A stretch of 64,000 nt of DNA from Nitrospira sp. Ga0074138 (GCA_001464735.1 LNDU01000045.1:1-64000); one strand, 5' to 3'; counted from the first letter of the stretch, positions 45,652-53,999 are shown. The notes: a model not told the origin generated them from the sequence alone. A program made the numbers and translations.

Positions 45652-47997
45652 TCAAGAAAGCTTCGGGCAGGCAGGCGAGCCGTTCGAACATCTCGGCTGG
45701 GTCAAGAACGACTGCAATTCATTTCTGAAAGCCCCGGAGCGAGGAATCGGAAGGAGCCCATTGGTCTCGATCACCGTATTCACCCGATCTTGGGAATATG
45801 GTTTGTGCTCAAGGTCCCAATGGCTGGTCACGGTGACTCTGGATCCGTCACGGCGCACATGGACGAGCTGCCCTTCCCATCGTCCCTTCGTGCGAAGCTC
45901 CTCCTCAATCACATCGAGTGGAACAGGAAACACCGTCTTGAGGAGTTGATGGGAGGTCGTCCCCAGTGCATCGTGCGAGTCCCATCCATACAGCTTCTTC
46001 GCACCCTCACTCCAGTATCGGATCGTCCCATCCAGATTGCGAACCATGAGCGCATCGGTGGAAGGCATGCGGTCTTTCTTCGGCCTATCGTGCCCCCTAC
46101 CTGGTTGCTCTTGATCGATTCCTGACATGAGACTCGAGGTCACTATGGCCAGAAGCATGGAGCCTGGCTCGGTTAAATGAACCGTATCCCAAAAATAAAA
46201 CACGCCATCCTTCGCAACCAGGCACTTAGTGCTCGAGCAGAATAATTGAGAGGCATCGATAAATTCAAAACCAAACTTCGACGCCTCTTCGCTGAGAGCC
46301 GCATTGACTGCGTCAAGATTGTCTGCGTCCACCTCCAGATTTGTCGGCACTTCCATCCCAAAGCTCTCAAGCTTGTACACATACCGATGAATATCCAACG
46401 ACAGTGATGCCGGCTGAGAATAGATGATCACTCGCTTCTTCTTCAGCTTCTCGAATAGAGCTCCGAGCTGGACTCGAAACTCTTTATCGCCGAGCTTTTG
46501 ATACGTCTTCAGCCAGCTACTTGTTACAATAATCCCATCCATTTGATTGTTTGGGACATACTCATCCACAAACCAGTCATAGAAATCGGCACACCGCCGG
46601 TCATGCCCGCTGCGTATTGCTCGACATGAGGTTCCGGTGAGCTGAATGATGGCATTCTCACCGAATACGTCCACAAGGCCGGGATATAAACTCGCCGCCA
46701 GGCTGTCTCCGAACAATACATAGACTGTCGAAGTTCGAGCCTGCCCTCCATCTGTCCGAATAACCGACGGGCGCACCGAGTCACAATGATTCTGCACGAG
46801 TGTTTCAACCGTCTGCTGCGGATCGAATAAGCATGTATGCAGGCGAGACAACGCATCCGCATCACGGTTCAGCCTACCGTGATACGCTGCCGTCGTGAGC
46901 TGCAAACCCACTGCGCATACAGCCAGGGCAACTGCAGACGCAAACGAGAATCTCCACACCAATCGTTTCGGCATCGTATTCTGTTGGCGAAATGGCTGTT
47001 CGACATAACGCCACGTTACGTAAGCCAGGCCGAACGTCAGGACGACAATAAGCGCGATAACCAGATCATGAGGCTCAGCAAGGCTCCTATGGCGAGCGAA
47101 CGACAACAATGGTTGATGCCATAAGTAAGCACTATAGCTGACAAGGCCCACACCAACTAACACTCTACTCCCCAGCAATCGCCCAACCAACGTTTCCGGT
47201 AACGCAAACACGATAATTAAACCGGCGCCGACTGTCGGTATCAAAGCTGAGAAACCCGGGAACACCGTCTCTTTACTAAACGCCAGCACCCCGGATGCGA
47301 TCAATCCAAGCCCAACAAGACTGAGTATTTGGTTGAGAGCCGGAGGGAACTGGCCGCGCTCCTTCCCTTGCAAGTAGAACGCGATAAGGGCCCCCATAGC
47401 CAATTCCCATCCACGGGTGGGCAGCAAGAAAAACGTTGCATCCGGCTTCCTGCTGATCGCAAACTCAGCTAACACCAGGCTGAGCAGCGCCACGATTGCC
47501 AGAAACACGACGATTCGCTTTCGCCCAAATCGCCACGCAACCATCAGAAATATCGGGAACAGCACGTAAAACTGCTCTTCGACTCCCAAACTCCACGTAT
47601 GCAGCAGCGGCTTTAACTCCGTTGCCGCATCGAAGTAATCACTCTGCCGCCAAAAGAAGATATTTGACGCAAACACCAAAACCGCCATAACACTCTTCGA
47701 AAATTCTTTCGCATCGCTTGGCATAAGCCACAACCAGGCAAAGGGCAGGCACGTCGCCATAACCAAGAACAACGCGGGCAGAATACGCCGCGCGCGTCGT
47801 TCATAGAACTTGAGGAGTGAGAACTGACCGGTCTCAAGGTCCGCAAGAATGATCGTCGTAATCAAGTACCCACTGATGACGAAGAAAATATCCACGCCAA
47901 CAAAGCCGCCGCTAAACAGTGGGAAACCGGCGTGGAATAATATGACGGGAATGACGGCAATCGCTCGCAAGCCATCTATTTCAGGACGATAACGCAT
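45652..47997 (-). CDS. OafA-like acyltransferase with SGNH and C-terminal PAS domains
   Basis: A 781-residue protein. Residues 1-360 are an acyltransferase-3 domain of about ten helices (RPEIDGLRAIAVIPVILFHAGF, SGYLITTIIL, HTWSLGVEEQFYVLFP), which acylates cell-surface sugars. Next comes an SGNH esterase-like domain in the periplasm with GDSLAASL and the DTVH pair (DxxH) near residue 600. The last 120 residues form a PAS domain (MVRNLDGTIRYWSEGAKKLYGW, HVRRDGSRVTVTSHWDLE), of the kind found in sensor kinases; a PAS here is unexpected. Start is placed at 47997 at the first domain's usual N-terminus; the frame runs 15 codons longer. No frameshift is seen at the join. Confidence 0.88.
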   Translation of the reverse strand: MRYRPEIDGLRAIAVIPVILFHAGFPLFSGGFVGVDIFFVISGYLITTIILADLETGQFSLLKFYERRARRILPALFLVMATCLPFAWLWLMPSDAKEFSKSVMAVLVFASNIFFWRQSDYFDAATELKPLLHTWSLGVEEQFYVLFPIFLMVAWRFGRKRIVVFLAIVALLSLVLAEFAISRKPDATFFLLPTRGWELAMGALIAFYLQGKERGQFPPALNQILSLVGLGLIASGVLAFSKETVFPGFSALIPTVGAGLIIVFALPETLVGRLLGSRVLVGVGLVSYSAYLWHQPLLSFARHRSLAEPHDLVIALIVVLTFGLAYVTWRYVEQPFRQQNTMPKRLVWRFSFASAVALAVCAVGLQLTTAAYHGRLNRDADALSRLHTCLFDPQQTVETLVQNHCDSVRPSVIRTDGGQARTSTVYVLFGDSLAASLYPGLVDVFGENAIIQLTGTSCRAIRSGHDRRCADFYDWFVDEYVPNNQMDGIIVTSSWLKTYQKLGDKEFRVQLGALFEKLKKKRVIIYSQPASLSLDIHRYVYKLESFGMEVPTNLEVDADNLDAVNAALSEEASKFGFEFIDASQLFCSSTKCLVAKDGVFYFWDTVHLTEPGSMLLAIVTSSLMSGIDQEQPGRGHDRPKKDRMPSTDALMVRNLDGTIRYWSEGAKKLYGWDSHDALGTTSHQLLKTVFPVPLDVIEEELRTKGRWEGQLVHVRRDGSRVTVTSHWDLEHKPYSQDRVNTVIETNGLLPIPRSGAFRNELQSFLTQPRCSNGSPACPKLS

Positions 47998-48671
47998 GTC
48001 TATAATCTTGTTGCCTCTCTGAGCCGGTTGAAAGCACGGCATTCATGCAGTTGGTCGGTTAGCCTCAGCTGTAAATCGCTACCCCTGTGATGGGGATGTT
48101 TCAGATAGTGTAAGGCGTGCCTGGTAGGGGGTTATTTTGAAACAGTACGGTCGCATGTTTGTCATAAAAAGACTGGTCAATAGTGAGCATCTATCAATTG
48201 AGCCAGGGCGTCTAAAATGAGTCGCAAAAATTGCACGTGGTGACGTAGCTGAATTCAAACTGACCTACTACTCGCGTGCTTCCCTTGTCCCATGCCGAAA
48301 TCTTATTAGAGAGTTGGGCTACGATATTTCCAAGAATTCCGTGAGTTGTACCAGGATAACCCATAAACCACAGAGGGATTCTCGGCTAAATACGATTTTG
48401 AGCTAACTAGTAAATGCCCGAGGCCGTATCTAAAAAAAGACCGCGATAAATATACACAAGCCCGAAGGAGCCGCCCACAAAATGGTTTTAGGAAATGCCT
48501 TTCTGGGTGATGAGTGGCGCGGGCAAGGGATGCTGGCTTTAAGCTCGGGAGATGGGCTGACCTCCGGGGGATTATTATGGCGCGTGTTGGCGGTGTCAGA
48601 CCTGTTTAGCCTCACGAAGATCAGGCCGTGCCTGATCTCCTGTGTGGCCAACTCACATAGAGACGACTGAA
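47998..48671. other. low-density accessory stretch
   Basis: About 670 bases, lower in GC than the flanks, without a supported gene. Short frames on both strands lack ribosome-binding sites. A 9-bp hairpin, AGATCAGGC/GCCTGATCT with loop CGT, sits at 48618-48638 past the end of the PilZ-like gene (minus); it has no T tract but may stop that gene. Looks like decayed or regulatory DNA. Confidence 0.4.
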
Positions 48672-49109
48672 CTAAAACGCCCAGTATCGAGAGGCTCCGA
48701 ATACCAGTCGACACCCCACGAGAAACAGTTCACCATGAGACTCAACCGGTACAAGTTTCGTCCACTGCACTTCATACAAACTCAGGGAATATTCCCATCG
48801 AGTTTCAGCAACATGGAGTTCCATCAGCTGCTGCTTTCGAGGCCGACCACCCATCAACACGAGGATCCCATGCTCACTTCTGTTGACGCAGTACACCTCA
48901 CCCTGCTCAATGGTCACTCGCTGTCCATCAAGCGATTCGCATAAGCTATAGGCGCAGACCTTTTGTTCGTTCACCCGCTCCTCTCGTCGTCGCGAAGGGA
49001 ATGAAACCTCCACGTCTTTACGGACACCGACCATCGCGACGTCGGCGTTCAGATTGCCCACACGCGATATAGGCGATTCACGGATGACTTCCTTGGTTCC
49101 AATATTCAT
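48672..49109 (-). CDS. PilZ-like hypothetical protein
   Basis: A 145-residue protein of unknown function. The start is chosen at the ATG at 49109, preceded by TTTGGAGG; a 22-codon-longer frame exists. The N-terminal half is charged (SFPSRRREERVNEQ). The C-terminal half looks like a small beta-barrel: LDGQRVTIEQGEVYCVNRSEHGILVLMGG, then ELHVAETRW and VESHGELFLVGCRLVFG, a pattern that recalls PilZ domains. The RRxxR-like element (RRREER) and a DxSxxG-like element (NRSEHG) needed for c-di-GMP binding are only partly there, so binding is uncertain. It stands next to the IS insertion. Confidence 0.6.
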   Translation of the reverse strand: MNIGTKEVIRESPISRVGNLNADVAMVGVRKDVEVSFPSRRREERVNEQKVCAYSLCESLDGQRVTIEQGEVYCVNRSEHGILVLMGGRPRKQQLMELHVAETRWEYSLSLYEVQWTKLVPVESHGELFLVGCRLVFGASRYWAF

Positions 49110-49405
49110 GATGCCTCCAAAGCTCAACCAAGCAATAACTGTTGCTATGGAGCAAGTGCCGTACCTAAAGAGCATTCATACATGTACACGTGGATTGCTA
49201 ATGAATCTCTCTCAAATACCTTGTTTGGAAGCGTATCGAAACAAAACAGCGAAGGGATATGGATTCATCATTTCGAAGTATTCTGATTGTAGCTTGTTGA
49301 TTTTCAGTATAATTACACGGTGTATGGGAAAGCATGCGCAACAAGAAGGTCTGCCCTTCACCGAAAGGTAGGCCCCAGGGGTGCTGAATCCCTTTAAATA
49401 GTTAG
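49110..49405. other. A+T-rich gap before the IS
   Basis: About 295 bases. A TATAAT box at 49308-49313 with a weak TTGTAG 15 bases upstream faces right, toward the IS; no gene follows before the IS. Reading minus, the region must hold the promoter of the PilZ-like gene. A target duplicate TTAG ends the stretch at 49402-49405. Confidence 0.35.
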
Positions 49406-49423
49406 GGAAGGTCTGATTAATTC
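49406..49423. repeat. left terminal inverted repeat of the IS
   Basis: GGAAGGTCTGATTAATTC, matching the right end at 17 of 18 bases, with TTAG just outside. Confidence 0.9.
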
Positions 49424-49557
49424 ACGTTTTCACTCGGTCAGCTGTTCCTGGACTGACCACCAGGGCAAATTCAGTGGGTAGCCGCTGTTGCGAGAGCCTG
49501 TTTGTGAAGCACACCCATCGTGCGATGGCCCACGGCCCGCCTCCGGCCCTCCATCCT

Positions 49558-50514
49558 CTACGTTCCCGCCAACAGGCGCCGTCGTGACACATAGAGATTT
49601 GCTAACCCGCAGCTGATCTGGAGCCAGTGAGTATTCTTTGCCAGCCCCCGGTACCGGACTTTGGCCCAGCCGAAGATCCGCTTGATGACCAAGAACGCAT
49701 GTTCGACCTTCGCCCGGACCTTTGACTTCGTGCGGTTCCGGCCCCGCTCCATCTCACTCAGTGGTCGATGCCGGTGCGCTTTGGTCTGGACGAAACTCTT
49801 GGCCTTGGGCGCGTGCTGCCGGATCACGTCGCGTTGTCCACTATAGGCGGCATCGCCCCACACCCGTGTTTCCTCTCCATGCAGCAGTTTCGGCAAGACT
49901 TGGCTGTCATGGACATTGGCCGCCGTGGCCGCCACGGAATGAATCAGCTTCGTCTGGCTGTCCACGCCAATATGCGCCTTCATGCCGAAATACCACTGGT
50001 TCCCCTTCTTCGTTTGATGCATCTCGGGATCCCGCTCCTTGGGCCGGTTCTTTGTCGAACTCGGCGCACTGATGATGGTGGCATCCACGATGGTGCCTCG
50101 GCTCACTTGCAGCCCCTGCTTCGTCAGATACTCCCCGATCCGGATAAAGAGCTGTTTTCCCAACTCATGCGCCTCCAGCAAATGCCGAAACTTACAGATC
50201 GTCGTCTCATCGGGCACGGGCTCACGGCCCAGATCAATCCCCACGAACTGCCGCATGGCCCGTGAGTCGTACAAGGCCTCCTCCACCGCCGGATCTGACA
50301 GGTTGAACCACTGTTGCAGGCAATGGAGGCTCAGCATGCGTTCGACCCCGACGGTCGGACGTCCTGGCCCGTCGGCCTTAGGGTAAACCGGCTTGATCAC
50401 CGCGACTAATTCCGCCCAGGGCACCACGCGATTCATTTCGTCGAGGAACCGTTCTCGGCGGGTGGATTTGCGATATTGCTCGAATGGGATTTCTGCAAAG
50501 GTCTGTTGGTGCAT
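49558..50514 (-). CDS. IS5-family transposase
   Basis: A 318-residue DDE transposase. Domain order is that of IS5 proteins: an N-terminal DUF772-like region (MLSLHCLQQWFNLSDPAVEEALYDSRAMRQFVGIDL) and a catalytic RNase H-like core, with first Asp in TIVDATIISAP, second in VWGDAAYSGQRD and Glu in VRAKVEHAFLVIKRIFG. The motif DETTICKFRHLLE is typical. Full length, no frameshift, GGGAGACG ribosome-binding site. It should be able to move the surrounding element. Confidence 0.96.
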   Translation of the reverse strand: MHQQTFAEIPFEQYRKSTRRERFLDEMNRVVPWAELVAVIKPVYPKADGPGRPTVGVERMLSLHCLQQWFNLSDPAVEEALYDSRAMRQFVGIDLGREPVPDETTICKFRHLLEAHELGKQLFIRIGEYLTKQGLQVSRGTIVDATIISAPSSTKNRPKERDPEMHQTKKGNQWYFGMKAHIGVDSQTKLIHSVAATAANVHDSQVLPKLLHGEETRVWGDAAYSGQRDVIRQHAPKAKSFVQTKAHRHRPLSEMERGRNRTKSKVRAKVEHAFLVIKRIFGWAKVRYRGLAKNTHWLQISCGLANLYVSRRRLLAGT

Positions 50515-50565
50515 GGATGCGTCTCCCGTTCAGTGCTGCATTCCTCATAGCACATCACCAACGGA

Positions 50566-50583
50566 GAATAAATCAGACCTTCC
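50566..50583. repeat. right terminal inverted repeat of the IS
   Basis: Reads GAATAAATCAGACCTTCC on plus, the reverse complement of the left end except one base; TTAG follows at 50584-50587. Confidence 0.9.
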
Positions 50584-50689
50584 TTAGGTGGAATGAGTCG
50601 GTCCAGTCACTGAATCACGCCTGAATTTTCAACCTGCTTGGCGAGGCACCGCGAGGGGCCGATTGAGCAACCCTACAAGGTTCATCCCA

Positions 50690-51766
50690 TCAGCTCAACT
50701 TCTCCACTCGAAGACCGAGCAGGCGGATCAGTTTTCGGTGAGGGTTTTCTCGCCGATCGAGAAACGGTAGCAGCAGCTTCAGACCTTCCCGCTGCAACAT
50801 CGCCGCATTGCCGGTCGGTGCAGCCAAGGTGTGCGCCCGAGATGTGGTTTTAAAATCAGCAAACCTGACGGTAAGCACGACAGTCCGAAATGATTGAAAT
50901 CCTTCGTGATGCAGACGCTCGATGACACCGTGAACCAGCGCATCTAGTAGAGTGAATAGCCGTTGACTGTCGAGCGTATCGGACTCAAAGGTCTCCTGCT
51001 CACCGATGGATTTTGGTTCCGAATATTCCTCAACCGGTGAGTCATCCCGTCCTCGAATCTTTTCGTAAAGATCTACCCCTCGTTTCCCCAACAGGGCTTC
51101 GAGTTGATGGACGGTCAACACTCTCAGGTCCGTGACAGTCTTGATATGTTTTGCGTTTAGCATGCTTTCTGTTTTAGGTCCGATACCAGGGATGACCCGG
51201 ATCGAGAGTGGAGCCAGAAACGTCTCGGCCTCTTCCGCTCGTATAGTCGTGAGTCCGTCAGGTTTCTGCCATCCTGACGCGATCTTCGCGATCAGCTTAT
51301 TGGGCCCGATGCCGACTGAGGCTGTCAGCCGTTCTTCTGCGTGGATCGCCTCCTTCAACCGCCGACATAATGATTCTGCTGCCTCATAGGATTCCGTAAA
51401 GCTCACATCCCCATACGATTCATCGATACTGGCCTGTTCCACCTTAGGAAGGAAGCGCCGTACGATCCGCATCACGTCCTCTGAAATCCGTGCATACTTA
51501 TGCATATCGACCGAGACAAAGGTCACCGGCGGTTTCCCCGCCCGACGGGCGGCTTCAGATAAGCGCCACGCAGTGGAGATTGGCGTCGCCGAGTAAATTC
51601 CGTACGCACGCGCCAGATAGTTCGCCGTAGAGGCAACCCCACGCCCGTTCCCGCCCTGCGGATCTGCGCCAACGACAAGCGGCACCCCTCGAAACGCCGG
51701 AGTATCTCGCTCCTCAATCGCGGCGAAGAACGCATCCATATCTAAGTGAGCGATAATCCTTATCAC
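50690..51766 (-). CDS. dinB: DNA polymerase IV
   Basis: A 358-residue Y-family translesion polymerase. Metal ligands are in HLDMDAFFAAIEER and in SIDESYGDV; the little-finger domain makes up the last 120 residues. A GTG at 51766 gives VIRIIAHLDMDAFF, which aligns with the usual DinB N-terminus; the frame is open up to 51817. AGGACAAG lies upstream of the GTG. A C-terminal beta-clamp-binding motif is not clear; the end reads LLGLRVEKLS. No LexA-like operator was recognised upstream. Confidence 0.94.
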   Translation of the reverse strand: MIRIIAHLDMDAFFAAIEERDTPAFRGVPLVVGADPQGGNGRGVASTANYLARAYGIYSATPISTAWRLSEAARRAGKPPVTFVSVDMHKYARISEDVMRIVRRFLPKVEQASIDESYGDVSFTESYEAAESLCRRLKEAIHAEERLTASVGIGPNKLIAKIASGWQKPDGLTTIRAEEAETFLAPLSIRVIPGIGPKTESMLNAKHIKTVTDLRVLTVHQLEALLGKRGVDLYEKIRGRDDSPVEEYSEPKSIGEQETFESDTLDSQRLFTLLDALVHGVIERLHHEGFQSFRTVVLTVRFADFKTTSRAHTLAAPTGNAAMLQREGLKLLLPFLDRRENPHRKLIRLLGLRVEKLS

Positions 51767-51868
51767 TTTACAGTCTTGTCCTGGTCTAAATACCGCCACA
51801 TGGTTGACAATACCCACCGATCAGAAGACGCCTCAGGGGGAGTTCCGTCATTTTCATCGTAGCTTTTC

Positions 51869-51944
51869 GTGCCGTAGGTGACGTACAATTGGCACTCGGT
51901 TGTGAGCCAAGAGGGTTCGATTCCCCGATCGTTGCTCACAAACC
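51869..51944 (+). other. tRNA-like minihelix sequence, possible tRNA remnant
   Basis: This stretch resembles the lower half of a tRNA. CTCGG-TTGTGAG-CCAAG (51895-51911) looks like an anticodon arm with GTG at the anticodon position (His type; 4 of 5 pairs). Then GGGTTCGATTCCC (51913-51925) is a TpsiC-like arm. Separately, TTGTGAGC (51900-51907) and GCTCACAA (51934-51941) are a perfect 8-bp pair that encloses the T arm and is followed by ACCA. Acceptor and D arms of a normal tRNA are missing, so it is not an active tRNA. Confidence 0.35.
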
Positions 51945-51956
51945 AACAATATCAGC

Positions 51957-51963
51957 AGGAGGT
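51957..51963 (+). promoter_or_regulatory. ribosome-binding site for a GTG-start miniprotein
   Basis: AGGAGGT sits 5 bases before the GTG at 51969 and supports this non-ATG start. Confidence 0.7.
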
Positions 51964-51968
51964 CATTC

Positions 51969-52154
51969 GTGGCTTTTCATTGGTTCAACATCATCGGGTC
52001 TCTGATGTTGCTTTTCGCTTTGTTCCTCAATGAGGTTGTGTACTTGAATGTGTGGTACGACTCCAACTTCACGCTGATTGTTCCGGCTATCCTGTACCTC
52101 GGTGTTGGACTGTGGCTCTCACTGTGGGGAGGACCACGTCGTCAGGAAGTATGA
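51969..52154 (+). CDS. two-TM miniprotein, copy 1
   Basis: A 61-residue membrane protein with two hydrophobic helices (FNIIGSLMLLFALFLNEVVYL and TLIVPAILYLGVGLWLSLW) joined by a short VWYDSNF loop. GTG start with AGGAGGT 5 bases upstream. It is a clear paralogue of the gene at 52296: both share a W(F/Y)-type N-terminus, the LNE motif at the end of helix 1, WY in the loop and an LSLW end at helix 2. Function unknown. Confidence 0.75.
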   Translation: MAFHWFNIIGSLMLLFALFLNEVVYLNVWYDSNFTLIVPAILYLGVGLWLSLWGGPRRQEV

Positions 52155-52295
52155 TGTCGCACACCGCCATGACTTTTCAATGTCTAGGACTTTGTCTTGA
52201 GTGTGCGGTAGCGTTCCGACCCAATGTGAAGGGTCAGTTGATTGACGCGTTCATCGAACGCGGGGCAAAGACCATCACCAGAAAGGAGACCATCC

Positions 52296-52484
52296 ATGGG
52301 TATGAGTTTCATTAATTGGATTGGGTTTGTGATGTTGGTGCTTGCGCTCATTCTGAATGAGCTGTTCCTTGGGATGAACGCCTGGTACGAACTCAACTTA
52401 GGGGCAATTGTTGTGGGGATCGTCTACCTGGTCGTGGGAGTATCGCTATCGCTCTGGCCAAACCCACAAGATCAGACAGCTTGA
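52296..52484 (+). CDS. two-TM miniprotein, copy 2
   Basis: A 62-residue paralogue of the preceding miniprotein, with helices FINWIGFVMLVLALILNELFL and LGAIVVGIVYLVVGVSLSLW and loop NAWYELN. The ATG at 52296 follows AAAGGAG; a longer frame starts at 52242 but without such support. A hairpin terminator candidate lies 105 bases downstream. Function unknown; the tandem pair suggests a hetero-oligomer or a dosage gain. Confidence 0.78.
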   Translation: MGMSFINWIGFVMLVLALILNELFLGMNAWYELNLGAIVVGIVYLVVGVSLSLWPNPQDQTA

Positions 52485-52854
52485 TCGTACAGTCTTTCCT
52501 CCTTGTCGAACAATAGGACGCAAGAGGTAGGGTGTGTCCTCTGCGCTTTCCAAATCAGAAGTCTCTCTGCATTTTCTAGAACATTTAAGGAAGAGCGGTA
52601 TCACTGGATGCTCTTCCCCCTCTTTGATTGCGAATAGTACCGACATCCTTACATCCGGGCGGTAAAACGGGCGACTGCAGCAGAGTCAAACTCCGCATTC
52701 GTACCTCTGGATCTGCCCACAGGATTGTAGAAGCAGTCCCGACCAGTTCGCACTGTACATTTCCGCATGGAGCCCTCGATGCACATCAAGGGTTGATCTC
52801 CTCCGTACAAATCCACTACGATCCTTCTATCCACCAACAACGGAGGATATCATC
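52485..52854. other. gap with terminator candidate
   Basis: About 370 bases between the second miniprotein and the SnoaL-like gene. It contains the hairpin at 52589-52625, and towards the right a stretch that must hold the next promoter. The frames inside it lack ribosome-binding sites. Confidence 0.4.
52589..52625 (+). terminator. terminator candidate after the miniprotein genes
   Basis: GGAAGAGC (52589-52596) pairs perfectly with GCTCTTCC (52610-52617), loop 13 bases, followed by CCCTCTTTG. The T tract is short and comes after three C bases, so efficiency is uncertain. Confidence 0.5.
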
Positions 52855-53220
52855 ATGACGACCATAGACATTGGCAAAGAAGTGGCGGCATTGTGCCGGC
52901 AAGGCAAGAATCAGGAGGCGATCAATCGCTTCTACTCCTCCAATATTGAGAGTGTCGAGGCCTGTGCGATGCCTGGCATCGATCAAATCCAGAGAGGAAT
53001 TCAGACCATCAAGGGAAAGAACCAGTGGTGGGTCGAGAACCATGAGGTTCACGGAGGGACCGTCGAAGGGCCCTATCCGAACGGCGACCGTTTTATCCTG
53101 CATTTCAAGTATGACGTCACCCCGAAGCAGACCGGGAAGCGTATCACTCTGGACGAGACCGGTCTCTACACGGTGCAAGACGGAAAGATCGCGAAGGAGA
53201 AGTTCTTCTACTCCATGTAA
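52855..53220 (+). CDS. SnoaL-like (NTF2-fold) protein
   Basis: A 121-residue protein of the NTF2-like/SnoaL-type fold: helices first (VAALCRQGKNQEAINRFYSSNIESVEAC), then strands VHGGTVEGPYPNGDRFILHFKYDVTP and ITLDETGLYTVQDGKIAKEKFFY. GGAGGATATC upstream of the ATG sets the start. Proteins of this type may be small enzymes, but many have no known role. It leads a group of small genes read in the same direction. Confidence 0.88.
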   Translation: MTTIDIGKEVAALCRQGKNQEAINRFYSSNIESVEACAMPGIDQIQRGIQTIKGKNQWWVENHEVHGGTVEGPYPNGDRFILHFKYDVTPKQTGKRITLDETGLYTVQDGKIAKEKFFYSM

Positions 53221-53258
53221 CTGCCGTCACCAACCAACCCCAACAAGAGGAGGAGACC

Positions 53259-53465
53259 ATGGCAGACAAACAGTACAAACAGCTCGGATGTCTGGATGTG
53301 CAACCGTCAGGCGGCTGCGGATTCCAGGTGCGCGCGGAGACCGAGTCGGAACTGATGCAGCTCGTCGCCACACACGCCAAGCAATGTCATAAGTTGGACA
53401 CGATCCCACCGGAGATGGTGTCTGCAGTAAAGGCTGCGGTCAAGACCGTCACGGTTACAGTCTAG
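53259..53465 (+). CDS. DUF1059 family small protein
   Basis: A 68-residue protein, of the DUF1059 family of unknown function: CGFQVRAETESELMQLVATHAKQCH near the middle, with conserved cysteines and a His that may bind metal. A strong AGGAGGAG ribosome-binding site precedes the ATG. It starts 38 bases after the SnoaL-like gene and is probably co-transcribed with it. Confidence 0.85.
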   Translation: MADKQYKQLGCLDVQPSGGCGFQVRAETESELMQLVATHAKQCHKLDTIPPEMVSAVKAAVKTVTVTV

Positions 53466-53486
53466 CGAACGCTAGGCACAGTCAAC

Positions 53487-53523
53487 AGGCCTCCCTATGC
53501 ACCCTCAGGCGCCAGGGAGGCCT
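53487..53523. terminator. hairpin after the DUF1059 gene
   Basis: AGGCCTCCCT (53487-53496) and AGGGAGGCCT (53514-53523) form a perfect 10-bp stem with a 17-base loop, 22 bases after the DUF1059 stop. No T tract follows, so it may be a 3' end stabiliser or pause rather than an intrinsic terminator. Confidence 0.5.
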
Positions 53524-53560
53524 CCACATCTCGCACCCAAATTTTGGCCAAGGAGGACTT

Positions 53561-53995
53561 ATGGGCTTAAAAACAGTCCTACCCATTACAATACTTCTCC
53601 TGTTGAGCACCAGCGGGTGCAGCTACGTATTTTACCCACACGCGAAGGACTTTACGGCGAAAGCAAAGGGAACAACGGGAGTCGAAACGTTGATCAATCT
53701 GACCAATATGGCGGAAGCCACGGCCAAAGCCGCCAAAGGCGGCAAAGGGGTCGATCAGCCTTTCGACGACCTTCACAATCAGTTCCATGCCATCGACAAC
53801 AGCATCTGCTGTGTCGAGAAATCGGTGAGAGAACAGCCGGCCTATGCACTGGCCGTCACACACAACAAAGAACTCGGGACGATCTTCAAGCGGCTATGGA
53901 AATTCAAGGATGATCAGCCGCAGCGAGATCAGCACCTGGACCTCTTTGCATCTGAACTCCAAGAGATGCGTCAGACCTTACAAACCTTGAGGTAA
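53561..53995 (+). CDS. small putative lipoprotein
   Basis: A 144-residue protein with a lipoprotein signal (MGLKTVLPITILLLLSTSGC; lipobox STSGC, Cys20). The rest is polar and helical, with HAKDFTAKAKGTTGVETL, a Lys-rich AKAAKGGKG, and a Cys pair (ICC). Function unknown. CAAGGAGGA lies 5 bases before the ATG. It ends 4 bases before the methyltransferase gene, so the two may be translated together. Confidence 0.82.
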   Translation: MGLKTVLPITILLLLSTSGCSYVFYPHAKDFTAKAKGTTGVETLINLTNMAEATAKAAKGGKGVDQPFDDLHNQFHAIDNSICCVEKSVREQPAYALAVTHNKELGTIFKRLWKFKDDQPQRDQHLDLFASELQEMRQTLQTLR

Positions 53996-53999
53996 CGTC

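Larger units (their letters stand above)
49406..50583 (-). mobile_element. IS5-family insertion sequence, complete
   Basis: A 1178-bp element. Its ends are inverted repeats: GGAAGGTCTGATTAATTC (49406-49423) and, reading minus from 50583, GGAAGGTCTGATTTATTC, 17 of 18 matching. The 4-bp TTAG is directly repeated at both sides (49402-49405 and 50584-50587), the size and kind of target duplication usual for IS5-like elements. One transposase gene fills the inside. It seems recently inserted, since ends and gene are intact. It lies in non-coding DNA between the PilZ-like gene and dinB. Confidence 0.93.

Noticed and set aside
48482-48670. 62-codon plus frame in the low-density stretch
   Set aside because: Starts after a weak GAAGGAG-like sequence at the wrong distance, no family features, and it covers the 9-bp hairpin.
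52151-52315. A 54-codon frame between the two miniprotein genes, starting with ATGA overlap
   Set aside because: It overlaps the well-supported start of the second miniprotein by 20 bases, its own ribosome-binding site would be only 2 bases away from the ATG, and it has no recognisable features.
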